Shown here one piece after another: positions 8,057 through 16,048 of a stretch of 64,000 nt of DNA. The stretch comes from Treponema primitia ZAS-1 (lineage in GTDB: Bacteria; Spirochaetota; Spirochaetia; Treponematales; Breznakiellaceae). Below the pieces are notes generated by a model. It was not told the origin of the DNA. It ran no database searches and was given only the letters and a program-made list of their open reading frames with translations. Location of the stretch: contig NZ_AEEA01000058.1 of NCBI RefSeq assembly GCF_000297095.1, positions 179,321 to 243,320 on the forward strand, read 5' to 3'. Position 1 is the first letter of the stretch. Each line of letters begins with the position of its first letter. A program made the position numbers and the translations under genes.

Positions 8057-8279
8057 GGAAAAACAGAAACCCTACGACACCGGGCTCAAGCCGGCCGGGG
8101 AGATACTCTGCGCCAAATGCGGTGTGGCCCTAACGCTTCATCCGGTAACCCTGGGCTATATGAGCTCCACCTTTCCGGTAGAACTCCCCGCCTGCCCCAA
8201 GTGCGGCTTCATATACATCCCCGAGGAACTTGCCATTGGGCGTATGCTCCATGTGGAACGGTCCCTGGAGGATAAATGA
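8049..8279 (+). CDS. Small Cys4 redox protein, DVU_1557 family
   Basis: 76 residues with two CxxC knuckles (CAKCGVALTLH and CPKCGFIYIP), a rubredoxin/zinc-ribbon-like arrangement. Small proteins of this kind sit beside Mo-dependent aldehyde oxidoreductases in Desulfovibrio (DVU_1557) and relatives. They are proposed electron carriers, or handlers of metal or sulfur; the function is unproven. It is coupled to the gene before it by an 8-nt overlap. Confidence 0.75.
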   Translation: MAEEKQKPYDTGLKPAGEILCAKCGVALTLHPVTLGYMSSTFPVELPACPKCGFIYIPEELAIGRMLHVERSLEDK

Positions 8280-8298
8280 ACTATTCAGGAGGTATGCA

Positions 8299-8718
8299 AT
8301 GCCTGATTTAAGCGATAAGGTACATGAAGCCCTGCAGAAGGGCTACCATTGCAGCCAGGTGATGATGTGGTTATCATTGGAACTGCGCGGCATAAACGAC
8401 CCATTGCTTATCCGCGCCATGGGGGGCCTTGCCCTGGGCATGTTTTCGTCCAAGGCCTGCGGAACCTTGACCGGAGCGGCCTGTACCCTGTCCAGCTATT
8501 TTCCCCGGAACGAGGGAGAGAGCGAACCCGAGGCATACCGCGCCCCGGTACATGAATTCGTAACATGGTTCAAAGATCAGTTCGGCGCCCTGGACTGCCG
8601 GGATTTGGTCGAAAACGATCAGGGACAGATACAGCGATTCTGCCCCATCATGATGGAGAAGTGCTTTGTTAAAATTGCCGAAATTCTCGAAGCCCACAGT
8701 GTCGACCCAACCCGGTAG
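8299..8718 (+). CDS. C-GCAxxG-C-C family protein, DVU_1555-like
   Basis: 139 residues. The family motif is visible as a CSQ near residue 15, then KACGTLTGAACTLS, then C at DCRD and two more Cys (RFCPIMMEKC). C_GCAxxG_C_C proteins are redox or metal-binding proteins of unknown detail, common near oxidoreductases and radical SAM enzymes. ATG 8299 is chosen because AGGAGGT (8287-8293) lies 5 nt upstream. The stop TAG (8716-8718) lies inside the first unit of an 18-bp tandem repeat that also carries the possible starts of the next gene. Confidence 0.82.
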   Translation: MPDLSDKVHEALQKGYHCSQVMMWLSLELRGINDPLLIRAMGGLALGMFSSKACGTLTGAACTLSSYFPRNEGESEPEAYRAPVHEFVTWFKDQFGALDCRDLVENDQGQIQRFCPIMMEKCFVKIAEILEAHSVDPTR

Positions 8719-8764
8719 GGTGCTTGCCCCCGGTAGGGTGCTTGCCCCCGGTAGGGTGCTTGCG
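8711..8764. repeat. 18-bp tandem repeat, three units, across a stop/start junction
   Basis: CCCGGTAGGGTGCTTGCC occurs at 8711-8728, 8729-8746 and 8747-8764 (last base changed to G). Each unit carries TAG-G-GTG, so copy number changes the distance between the upstream stop and the downstream GTG without changing frame. Confidence 0.9.
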
Positions 8765-10116
8765 GATACCAGGAGTGTCTGCCCAGTCTGTCTCAAGAGA
8801 ATCGACGCCCAATACCAGACCAGGGATGAAGTAGTATTACTGGTAAAAAACTGCGCCGAACACGGCAGCTTTGAAACTCCGGTCTGGGAGGGAGCGGAAA
8901 ACTTCCTTGCCTGGCGGGAGCGCCAAAACCCCGCCCAGACACCGGTTAAGCCTGCCCGCAAAACGGAACAGGGCTGCCCCTACGACTGCGGGCTCTGTGA
9001 AAACCACCTGCAGGCAAGCTGCTGTGTACTCCTGGAACTTACCCAGCGCTGCGATCTCCGCTGCCCCGTATGTTTCGCCTCATCGGATAGCAATACTGCG
9101 CCGAAGGATCCTTCGCTGGATCTTGTATCCCACTGGTATGATCGTATCCTCAGCCAAGGGGGGCCCTTCAATATACAGCTCTCCGGGGGGGAACCCACCA
9201 TGCGGGACGACCTGCCTGAAATAATCCGCATGGGCAGGGAGCGGGGCTTTAGTTTTTTCCAGCTTAATACCAACGGTCTGCGTATCGCCCGGGACCCGTT
9301 TTATTTACAGGCCCTGGCAAAGGCGGGACTCAATACGGTGTTTCTCCAGTTCGATTCCCTTAAAGCCGAAGCCTGCATCGCCCTGCGGGGCCGTGATATC
9401 GTTGCGGAAAAAAAACGGCCATAAAAAACTGTGCCGAAGCCGGTCTTGGGGTGGTACTTACCCCAACGGTACGCCGGGGCGTTAACGATACTGAGATCGG
9501 GGCTATTATCGATTTTGCCGCCGCCAATATGCCCACCCTGCGGGGGGTACATTTCCAACCCATGAGTTTCTTCGGCCGCTATTCCGGGGACCCCGCAGCG
9601 GACCGCATCACCCTGAGCGGGCTGCTCAGACTGGCGGAGGAACAAAGCGGCGGGCGTATACGGGCCGCAGATTTTCTAAGCGGCGGGGCGGAGCATCCCC
9701 AGTGTTCCTTCCACGCCAAGTACCGGGTACGGGGAGGCAGCTGGGAACTCCGTAAAAGCGCCGGCAACACCGGGTGCTGCGGCCCATCTACCGGTTCCGC
9801 CACCAGCGATACTGCCCGCCGTACCGTGGCCCGGCAATGGTCGGCGGTAAAAAGTTTCAAGGCGCCAAAAACATTACCGGGTTTCAACCTGGACTCCCTG
9901 GACAAGTTCGTTACCATGGCGGAACAGCAGGAAAAGGAAACCATCGAGATCTCCGGTATGGCCTTTCAAGATGCCTGGACCGCGGACCTTCAGCGGCTTT
10001 CCCGCTGTTATATCAATATAGTCAGCCCGGAGGGCTTCCTGATGCCCTTCTGCGCGTATAATCTCACATCCGCCGGGGGCAAACCCCTGCATCGGAGGCA
10101 GCAAAATGGCGTTTAA
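8720..10116 (+). pseudogene. trsS: Radical SAM protein TrsS, split by a frameshift
   Basis: The first part has an N-terminal CPVCLKRI knuckle, an extra Cys cluster (CPYDCGLCENH) and the radical SAM motif TQRCDLRCPVCFASS (CxxxCxxC), then LSGGEPTMRDD. It stops at 9424. The continuation (KNCAEAGLGVVLTPTVRRGV to the end FCAYNLTSAGG) is in another frame. An extra A in the A8 run 9408-9415 would join them into ~465 residues, the usual TrsS layout, including the C-terminal GCCG. No in-frame TGA is present, so this is the cysteine form. The start is ambiguous: GTG 8720, 8738 or 8756 in the tandem repeat, or TTG 8666. It could be a sequencing slip, a true mutation, or -1 programmed frameshifting on A_AAA_AAA. 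Confidence 0.75.
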
Positions 10117-11131
10117 AGAATTGTGTACCCTGATGGTACAAAAACTAAGCGGCGGCGAGGATCTGATACTGGCTACAATTATCGATGAAGACGGCTCAAG
10201 CCCCCGGAGCGCCGGGGCCCGTATGCTGGTGGGCAAGGGCGGCCGTCTCCATGGGACCATTGGAGGCGGGGCGGTGGAATTCAAAGCCCTGGAGCTGGCC
10301 CTGGAACTACTTGAACAGCGAAAATCCCGGCGCAAAACCTACCGGCTCCGTCATAACGACCAGGAGGATCTGGGGATGATCTGCGGCGGCGATGTGGATG
10401 TCTACTTCCAGTATATTCAGGGTGAGGATGAAAGGACAATCGCTTTGCTCAGGGAATGTCTTGAACGGCTGGATAGGGACGAAAACCTCTGGCTCATCAC
10501 GGATCTGACTCTCCTTTCGTCCTGGGTCATGACCCTCTACGGTACCGAAACCCCTTCGTCCGTACCGGACCTCGGTGACAGCGATATCAAACAGCTTACA
10601 AGAAGTATGCCGGTCCTGGCGGATATTAAGGAGCGGCGTATTTACAGCGAGCCCATCAATTTTGCCGGCAAGGCATTCATCTTTGGAGGAGGCCATGTGG
10701 CCCAGGCTCTGGAACCAATACTGAGCGGCGTTGGTTTCCGCTGCGTGGTCTTTGACAGCCGGCCGGAGTACGTTACCCGTGAACTTTTCCCCGGCGCCTA
10801 TGATCTTGTAATCGGGGATTTCGGCAAAATCGGGGACAGGATAAAGATCACCCCCAACGATTACGTAGTAATTGTAACCCACAACTTTGACGCTGTGGTG
10901 GAGGAACAGATACTACGGAACGAATGCGCCTATGTGGGACTTATCGGCAGTAAAACTAAGACAGCTGCCCTGAAAAAGCAGCTTTCACAGATGGGCTTTA
11001 GTCAGGAAATTTTAGACAAGGTCCACGCACCCATAGGACTGCGGATAAAGTCCGAAACTCCGGCGGAGATCGCCATCAGCATAGCCGCTGAGATGATACT
11101 GGAACGGGCCCTGAGAAGAGAGCGGGACTAG
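10106..11131 (+). CDS. xdhC: XdhC/CoxI family molybdenum hydroxylase maturation factor
   Basis: 341 residues. The N-terminal XdhC_CoxI domain carries DEDGSSPRSAGARMLVGKGG, then GTIGGGAVEFKALE. The C-terminal Rossmann domain opens with FIFGGGHVAQALEPIL and ends APIGLRIKSETPAEIAISIA. XdhC proteins bind MCD-Moco, help sulfurate it and insert it into the hydroxylase. GGAGG 7 nt before ATG 10106 supports the start; it overlaps the end of trsS by 11 nt, so the frameshifted trsS would affect coupling. Confidence 0.9.
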   Translation: MAFKELCTLMVQKLSGGEDLILATIIDEDGSSPRSAGARMLVGKGGRLHGTIGGGAVEFKALELALELLEQRKSRRKTYRLRHNDQEDLGMICGGDVDVYFQYIQGEDERTIALLRECLERLDRDENLWLITDLTLLSSWVMTLYGTETPSSVPDLGDSDIKQLTRSMPVLADIKERRIYSEPINFAGKAFIFGGGHVAQALEPILSGVGFRCVVFDSRPEYVTRELFPGAYDLVIGDFGKIGDRIKITPNDYVVIVTHNFDAVVEEQILRNECAYVGLIGSKTKTAALKKQLSQMGFSQEILDKVHAPIGLRIKSETPAEIAISIAAEMILERALRRERD

Positions 11132-11135
11132 GGTT

Positions 11136-11768
11136 ATGGAACCGGGACAATTCGGCGCGGTTATTGTGGCGGCAGGCCTATCAAGCAGGATGGGCGCCTT
11201 CAAACCATTACTTCCCCTGGGAAACAGTACTATTATTGAACGGATACTGGGAACCCTGCGGGAAGCGGGGGTAGAGGATATTGCCGTGGTCACCGGACAC
11301 AATGCGGAGAAAATCGAACAGGCCCTGGGCTCCTGCGGCTTTAGCTTCATACACAATGGCGATTACGCCTCCACCGATATGTTTCGTTCCGCCTCCCTGG
11401 GGCTGGATTTTATGGCGCGGCGAAAACGGGCTGTCTTTTTTACCCCGGTTGATACGCCCCTCTTCAGCCCCGCTACGGTCCGCCTCCTTGCGGAGCATCT
11501 GCAGAACACCGGAACAGAAGATCCCGGCAACAGTATCGTTACCCCGTTTTTTAACGGACGCCCCGGCCACCCGGTGCTCATAGGATCGGAGGCCGCACTA
11601 AAACTGATAGGCCATACCGGCGGGGGCGGCCTGAGGGGGGCTATTGAAGCCTACGGCGGTCCCAAAAAAAACATTGATTCAGGCGATCCCGGTACGGTGT
11701 TTGATGCGGATACTAGAGAAGATTACAAGCGGTTAACCATGATGGACCTGAACAAACCGTTCTCATAG
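11136..11768 (+). CDS. MocA-like nucleotidyltransferase (DVU_1551 family)
   Basis: 210 residues. It has the N-terminal nucleotide-binding signature VIVAAGLSSRMGAFKPLLPL and later FFTPVDTPLFSP and GRPGHPVLI, as in MocA/MobA-type enzymes. The likely role is to add CMP to molybdopterin to make the cytosine-dinucleotide cofactor the hydroxylase uses; a different NTP cannot be excluded. It lies 4 nt after xdhC. Its 3' end overlaps the convergent histidine phosphatase gene by 46 nt. Confidence 0.83.
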   Translation: MEPGQFGAVIVAAGLSSRMGAFKPLLPLGNSTIIERILGTLREAGVEDIAVVTGHNAEKIEQALGSCGFSFIHNGDYASTDMFRSASLGLDFMARRKRAVFFTPVDTPLFSPATVRLLAEHLQNTGTEDPGNSIVTPFFNGRPGHPVLIGSEAALKLIGHTGGGGLRGAIEAYGGPKKNIDSGDPGTVFDADTREDYKRLTMMDLNKPFS

Positions 11769-12319
11769 CCCAGGGTAAAGATACCGCCGTAGGGGACCTC
11801 ATAGTAAAACAGATCATTTAAATCGTGGGCTTCTACATAACAGAGCAGGGAACGTATAAGACCCGCATGGGTAATGATAAGCGCATCCCCTCCCGCAGCG
11901 GCAATGGCGGTAATGGTCTTGACCGCCCGTGTCTGACACCGGAGAAAGGACTCTCCCCCTTCGGGAACAAAACCGGCCATGTTAAGCCCCCGGGCTGTAT
12001 AGTCTTCCGGGTACGTATCTTTTATTTCCCGAATAGGCCGGTACTCCCAGTTCCCCATATCGATTTCCAGCAACCCGGGAAGCTCAATGGCCGGCTCTAG
12101 GCCCAGCTTATCCGCAATACATCCCGCAAAATCCCTGCACCGCGCCAGGGGACTCGTATAAACCGCATCGATACCCTTATCCGCAAGTTTACGGCAGGCC
12201 TCCTCAGCCTGGGTCATGCCCTCGGGAGAAAGGGGCAGATCCGTTCGGCCGATATACCGTTTCACCGAATCTTCAAAGCGCGGCAAACCGTGTCTTTGGA
12301 TATAGAGTTTTACCGCCAT
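11723..12319 (-). CDS. Histidine phosphatase superfamily protein
   Basis: 198 residues. It has the catalytic QRHGLPRFED near the N-terminus, SPLARCRD, E in LEIDMGNWEYRP, and the second His in IITHAGLIRSLL. Members are phosphoglycerate-mutase-like phosphatases such as CobC. This one opposes the molybdenum operon and overlaps the nucleotidyltransferase gene tail-to-tail by 46 nt, leaving no room for a terminator. A link to nucleotide cofactor handling is possible but only inferred from position. ATG 12319 is preferred over the TTG one codon upstream. Confidence 0.85.
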   Translation of the reverse strand: MAVKLYIQRHGLPRFEDSVKRYIGRTDLPLSPEGMTQAEEACRKLADKGIDAVYTSPLARCRDFAGCIADKLGLEPAIELPGLLEIDMGNWEYRPIREIKDTYPEDYTARGLNMAGFVPEGGESFLRCQTRAVKTITAIAAAGGDALIITHAGLIRSLLCYVEAHDLNDLFYYEVPYGGIFTLGYENGLFRSIMVNRL

Positions 12320-12373
12320 CAAAGTTATAATACTATTAATTAACAGGTTTTGTAAAACCCTAGCGGAGGCGGG

Positions 12374-14125
12374 ATGAGACCGGGGGAACTTACTTTAACA
12401 AAACGGCTCCTGAGCCTCTCTGCTCTGAACGCCGGCGCCAAGGTACTGGATATTGGCTGCGGTGAGGGGCAGACCGTGGACTACCTTAACGGAAAAGGCG
12501 GAGTTGAGGCCTGGGGTATTGACCTGAAACCCGGTACAGGTGAGCGCGCAGGCGAACGGCTAATCACCGGACGGGCGGAAACCCTGCCCTTCGGAACCGC
12601 CTCCTTTGACGCGGTCCTCTTTGAATGCAGCTTTTCGGTAATCGCCGATCCTGATGCGGCCTTGAGCGAGGCGGCGCGGGTGCTTAAGCCGGACGGCCTG
12701 GTATACATGGCGGATCTTTACGCCCCCGGTGAAACGGCGGAATTCCCCGGCCTCCCATGGCGGATCGAGACATGGGAAACTCTGGTCGCCCGTTTCACCG
12801 CCGCCGCTAGTAACGGAGTTACCCGCGCCGGTTTTCGGGTATCCTGCTTTGAGGACCACAGCGCAGAGTTGCTGTCCTGGTGGGCAGGCCTGTTGTTTGA
12901 AGATGGTCAAAACAGTAATACTAACATCACCCTGCCAAAGGGATTCAAGGCGGGTTACTTCCTGGCGGTATTGGAGAAGGAACCCTTTACACCGGAGGGC
13001 CTTGCAAAGTACCGGAAGGAAAAACGGGAGGAAGCGGTACGCCGGGCCCGGGAGAACAGCCCGTTTTACCGGGAACACGGAGGGGGGTTTATAAACGCGG
13101 ACACCATTGTTGAGCAGGGGGAACGTATGCTCTGCGTACCCCTGGGAGATGTGGCCCGCATCCGTACCCTGCAAAGTTCCGGCAGTACCGGCGCTCCAAA
13201 ACGGATTTGGTTTACCCAGGGGGACATGGAACGGACCATCGCCTTTTTCTCCCGGGGTATGCGCCCCCTGGTACGGCAGGGCGGAACCTGCATCGCCATG
13301 CTCTCCAAGGACACCCCCGGGAGTGTGGCGGATCTACTCCGCCGGGGACTTGAGCGGAACGGCGTCAATTGCGTAATACAAGGTGTAATACAGGGCCCGG
13401 AAGCGGCGGAGACCGTACGGGAAACTTCGCTGCAGGCTGCGGGATCCCTGTGCTACGTGGGGCTTCCTGCGGAACTCTTCTGGCTCTGCCGCCACGCTCC
13501 GGATCTGCACCCGGAAACGGTGCTCCTCTCCGCAGATTATGTGTCGGACAGTATTACAAAGGTCCTCGCAGAAGAATGGGGCTGCCGGGTCTTTACCCAC
13601 TACGGTATGACCGAAACCTGCTACGGGTTGGCGGTACAGTGTAGTGCGGGGAATTTCGTTCCGTGCACCCAGAGAGGCCACCATCTGCGGCCGGAGGATT
13701 ATATCGTGGAGATCATCGATGATAGCGGCGCGGAACTCCCGCCGGGACAGGAAGGCGAGATCGTCATCACCAGTCTTAAGAACGAGGCCATGCCCCTCCT
13801 GCGTTACCGTACTGGGGATATCGGAAGCCTGATCACCGAACCCTGCCCCTGCGGCAGCCTGCTGCCACGGCTGGGCAAAATCCGCGGCAGGCGGGAATAC
13901 CTGAAAAACCGTTTGAACATACACATGCTGGATGACCTGCTCTTTGCCCTGCCGGATATCAAGGGCTATAGGGCGGCCCTGGACAGGGATATCCTTCGCT
14001 TAACCTTTGAGGGCGGCGCCGCGAACGAAAAAGACCTGTCGGAAAAACTTGGCATTGAAGTCAGGGTAGACTATGGAACAGTCCTGCCCTATGGCGGAAA
14101 GAGGGAACTGGAAATTAGCGGCTAG
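12374..14125 (+). CDS. Fusion of SAM methyltransferase and AMP-dependent CoA ligase
   Basis: 583 residues. Residues ~1-205 are a class I methyltransferase (VLDIGCGEGQTVDYL, FDAVLFECSFSV, ARVLKPDG), matching the DVU_1556/TrsM kind. Residues ~210-583 resemble the PaaK/adenylate-forming kind, DVU_1553 family: LQSSGSTGAPKRIWFTQGD, FTHYGMTETCYG, then YRTGDIG. In Desulfovibrio these are separate neighbours in the TrsS locus; here they are one polypeptide. The linked substrate is unknown; the fusion suggests the methyltransferase and ligase act on the same intermediate. GGAGG precedes the ATG. Confidence 0.82.
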   Translation: MRPGELTLTKRLLSLSALNAGAKVLDIGCGEGQTVDYLNGKGGVEAWGIDLKPGTGERAGERLITGRAETLPFGTASFDAVLFECSFSVIADPDAALSEAARVLKPDGLVYMADLYAPGETAEFPGLPWRIETWETLVARFTAAASNGVTRAGFRVSCFEDHSAELLSWWAGLLFEDGQNSNTNITLPKGFKAGYFLAVLEKEPFTPEGLAKYRKEKREEAVRRARENSPFYREHGGGFINADTIVEQGERMLCVPLGDVARIRTLQSSGSTGAPKRIWFTQGDMERTIAFFSRGMRPLVRQGGTCIAMLSKDTPGSVADLLRRGLERNGVNCVIQGVIQGPEAAETVRETSLQAAGSLCYVGLPAELFWLCRHAPDLHPETVLLSADYVSDSITKVLAEEWGCRVFTHYGMTETCYGLAVQCSAGNFVPCTQRGHHLRPEDYIVEIIDDSGAELPPGQEGEIVITSLKNEAMPLLRYRTGDIGSLITEPCPCGSLLPRLGKIRGRREYLKNRLNIHMLDDLLFALPDIKGYRAALDRDILRLTFEGGAANEKDLSEKLGIEVRVDYGTVLPYGGKRELEISG

Positions 14126-14185
14126 AATAACAAAAAAACCGGGAAACCCCGGTACGGCCGTGGAAGAAACTGGCTTTATGAAGCA

Positions 14186-14214
14186 AAAAGCCGCCCTTAC
14201 GGCGGCCTTTTAAT
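14186..14214. terminator. Bidirectional terminator
   Basis: AAAAA-GCCGCC-CTTAC-GGCGGC-CTTTT (14185-14211) gives a 6-bp GC stem with T-runs on either strand. It lies between the convergent genes ending at 14125 (+) and 14215 (-). Confidence 0.75.
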
Positions 14215-14475
14215 TTACTTCTTTCCTTTTGCCGCGGGTTTCTTCCCCTTGGCCCCGGATCCGGAACTCTTCGCTGAGGGCGCCGGGACTTCAAGGCGGT
14301 CAATCCCCGCTGCAGGGAATATCCCCTGCTGACCCGAATGGTCATCGGCAAACCAAACTGCAGTTACCTGCTTGGCGTCAATATTAACCGCCTGGACCAC
14401 CATCTTGGGACTATTGGAAAGCCCAGTCACCACAACCACATCTCCGATAAGCCGTTCTGTAGCACGTACACTCAT
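14215..14475 (-). CDS. YodC-like (DUF2158) small protein
   Basis: 86 residues. The core GDVVVVTGLSNSPKMVVQAV, then VTAVWFADDHSGQQGIFPAA, matches the DUF2158/YodC pattern (GDvVxlxSGGPkMtV...vxxxWF.....xxxFpxxxL). The C-terminus is a lysine/glycine-rich tail ending KKPAAKGKK, suggesting nucleic-acid or surface binding. Function unknown. A terminator follows directly. Confidence 0.65.
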   Translation of the reverse strand: MSVRATERLIGDVVVVTGLSNSPKMVVQAVNIDAKQVTAVWFADDHSGQQGIFPAAGIDRLEVPAPSAKSSGSGAKGKKPAAKGKK

Positions 14476-14550
14476 TGTAAACCCCTATTTAAATCTTATT
14501 TTTAAGTCATATATAGTTATATCAGAAAGCAAGTATTTGGGCAATATACT

Positions 14551-14913
14551 TCACCCCTCTTTGCATCGTGGGGTATCCGGGCCGGCGCCTCGCAGGTCAT
14601 TCATCTTTTTCAGGGCCCTATCGGAGAGAAACACGATCCGGGCGCTTTCCCCTGCCATGCTTTCCCCCTTTAGCCCTATGCCGTTGTCGTTTTCCTCATA
14701 CCCCAGTTCCAGATAACGCCGGTACAGCCTGCCCGATGTATCGTCCGCCACTTCCACTACCACATTGGAGGCGGCCACATGGTCGGTGGAACTCCCCTCA
14801 AGCAGTTTTGCGCAGAGGCCGTCAAAAAGCCGGCGCAGCAGTAGTGATGCATCGGGGCGGTCTTGCAGTTTTTCCGCAAGCTCGGTCACCGCCTGGTCTA
14901 TATAATCATCCAT
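14551..14913 (-). CDS. Hypothetical protein
   Basis: About 120 residues, starting MDDYIDQAVTELAEKLQ at an ATG with GGAGAGG 6 nt upstream; a longer frame to 14970 has no better start. Mostly helical, acidic, no membrane segment and no motif I recognise. It is divergent from the MoeA-like gene, whose promoter lies directly upstream (14964-14993) inside the longer reading, which favours the shorter start. Confidence 0.6.
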   Translation of the reverse strand: MDDYIDQAVTELAEKLQDRPDASLLLRRLFDGLCAKLLEGSSTDHVAASNVVVEVADDTSGRLYRRYLELGYEENDNGIGLKGESMAGESARIVFLSDRALKKMNDLRGAGPDTPRCKEG

Positions 14914-14963
14914 CTTCGCCTCTCCTTCCCAATAAGGAATTTCGGTCCCCGGAATGTATTTTC

Positions 14964-14993
14964 TTGACAATATAAATAATATACAAATATAAT
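14964..14993 (+). promoter_or_regulatory. Strong promoter of the MoeA-like gene, probably leaderless
   Basis: TTGACA (14964-14969), 18-base spacer, TATAAT (14988-14993). ATG 15002 begins 9 bases after the -10 box, so transcription would start at or within a base or two of the start codon. No Shine-Dalgarno sequence precedes either ATG (15002 or 15017). Confidence 0.75.
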
Positions 14994-15001
14994 ATCATAT
15001 A

Positions 15002-16042
15002 ATGGCTTTTTCCGGTATGAAAAAATTGCGGGTAGAGGATGCGGTTGGGCAGGTGCTTTGTCACGACATGACCCGCATCGTAAAGGGTGAAATGAAGGGT
15101 CCCCAATTCCGCAAGGGACATATAATCCGGAAGGAGGACATCCCCATGCTCCTTTCCATGGGCAAGGAGCAGATCTATGTCTGGGAAAAACTACCCGGGA
15201 TGCTCCATGAGGATGAAGCCGCAGAAGCCCTGGCCCTGATATGCCGGGGAGATAATATCCGGCAAACCGGCCCTACGGAAGGAAAAATCGAATTTTTTGC
15301 CCAAGAGGAAGGGCTCTTTTACTTCGACACAGAAAAACTGAACGCGATTAACGATATTACGGATCTGGTAGTTTCCACCCGTCATGCCCTTAGCCCGGTA
15401 AAGGCCGGGGATAAGCTCGCGGGTATGAAAGCGGTACCCCTGGTTATCCCGGAAGAAAAGTTGAACCAGGCCCGGGAAGCGGCCGGCCCCGTACCCCTGA
15501 TGTCCGTACTCCCCTACCGCCTCCGGAGCGCCTGTGTGATCACCACCGGCAGCGAGGTGGCCAAGGGTCTTATCACCGATACCTTCACCCCGGTTATTAT
15601 CGCTAAACTCGCCGGCTACGGGATCCTGGTAAAAAAACATATCATTGTCGGGGACGGCATGGAAAATGTTGCCCTGGCCATCACCGAAGCCCGGGCGGAA
15701 AAGGCGGACCTTATCCTCTGTACCGGCGGCATGAGCGTCGATCCCGACGACAATACCCCCGGGGCGATCAAACAGAGCGGGGCCGAAATAATCACCTACG
15801 GCGTTCCGGTTACCCCGGGTGTTATGTTTCTACTAGGTTACTATGAGGACGGCAGCCCCATCCTGGGGGTTCCGGGCTGTGTGATGTACGTGGCCACCAC
15901 GATTTTCGATCTTATCCTGCCCCGCATCGCCGCAGGGCTGCGCATGACCCGCCGGGACTTTACCCGCATGGGTAACGGCGGCCTGTGCCTCGCCTGCCCG
16001 GCTTGCCACTATCCTATTTGTCCCTTTGGAAAGGTGTCGTAA
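15002..16042 (+). CDS. MoeA-like molybdopterin-binding protein
   Basis: 346 residues. The N-terminal half (KKLRVEDAVGQVLCHDMTRI) is a MoeA-like scaffold. The MoCF-biosynth domain has ACVITTGSEVAKGLITDTFT and DLILCTGGMSVDPDDNTPGA, then GVPVTPGVMFLLGY and ILGVPGC. The C-terminus is a Cys-rich tag CLACPACHYPICPFGK seen in homologues beside Mo hydroxylases. The likely role is molybdate insertion or MPT handling for the hydroxylase; that is inferred. Promoter position suggests a leaderless transcript. Confidence 0.82.
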   Translation: MAFSGMKKLRVEDAVGQVLCHDMTRIVKGEMKGPQFRKGHIIRKEDIPMLLSMGKEQIYVWEKLPGMLHEDEAAEALALICRGDNIRQTGPTEGKIEFFAQEEGLFYFDTEKLNAINDITDLVVSTRHALSPVKAGDKLAGMKAVPLVIPEEKLNQAREAAGPVPLMSVLPYRLRSACVITTGSEVAKGLITDTFTPVIIAKLAGYGILVKKHIIVGDGMENVALAITEARAEKADLILCTGGMSVDPDDNTPGAIKQSGAEIITYGVPVTPGVMFLLGYYEDGSPILGVPGCVMYVATTIFDLILPRIAAGLRMTRRDFTRMGNGGLCLACPACHYPICPFGKVS

Positions 16043-16048
16043 GGCCGC

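Noticed and set aside
8711..8764. CRISPR-like repeats
   Set aside because: Units are 18 bp, contiguous, with no spacers; no cas genes nearby.
8720..10116. Selenocysteine codon in trsS
   Set aside because: The break is TAA after a frameshift, not an in-frame TGA; the C-terminal Cys positions read TGC/TGT.
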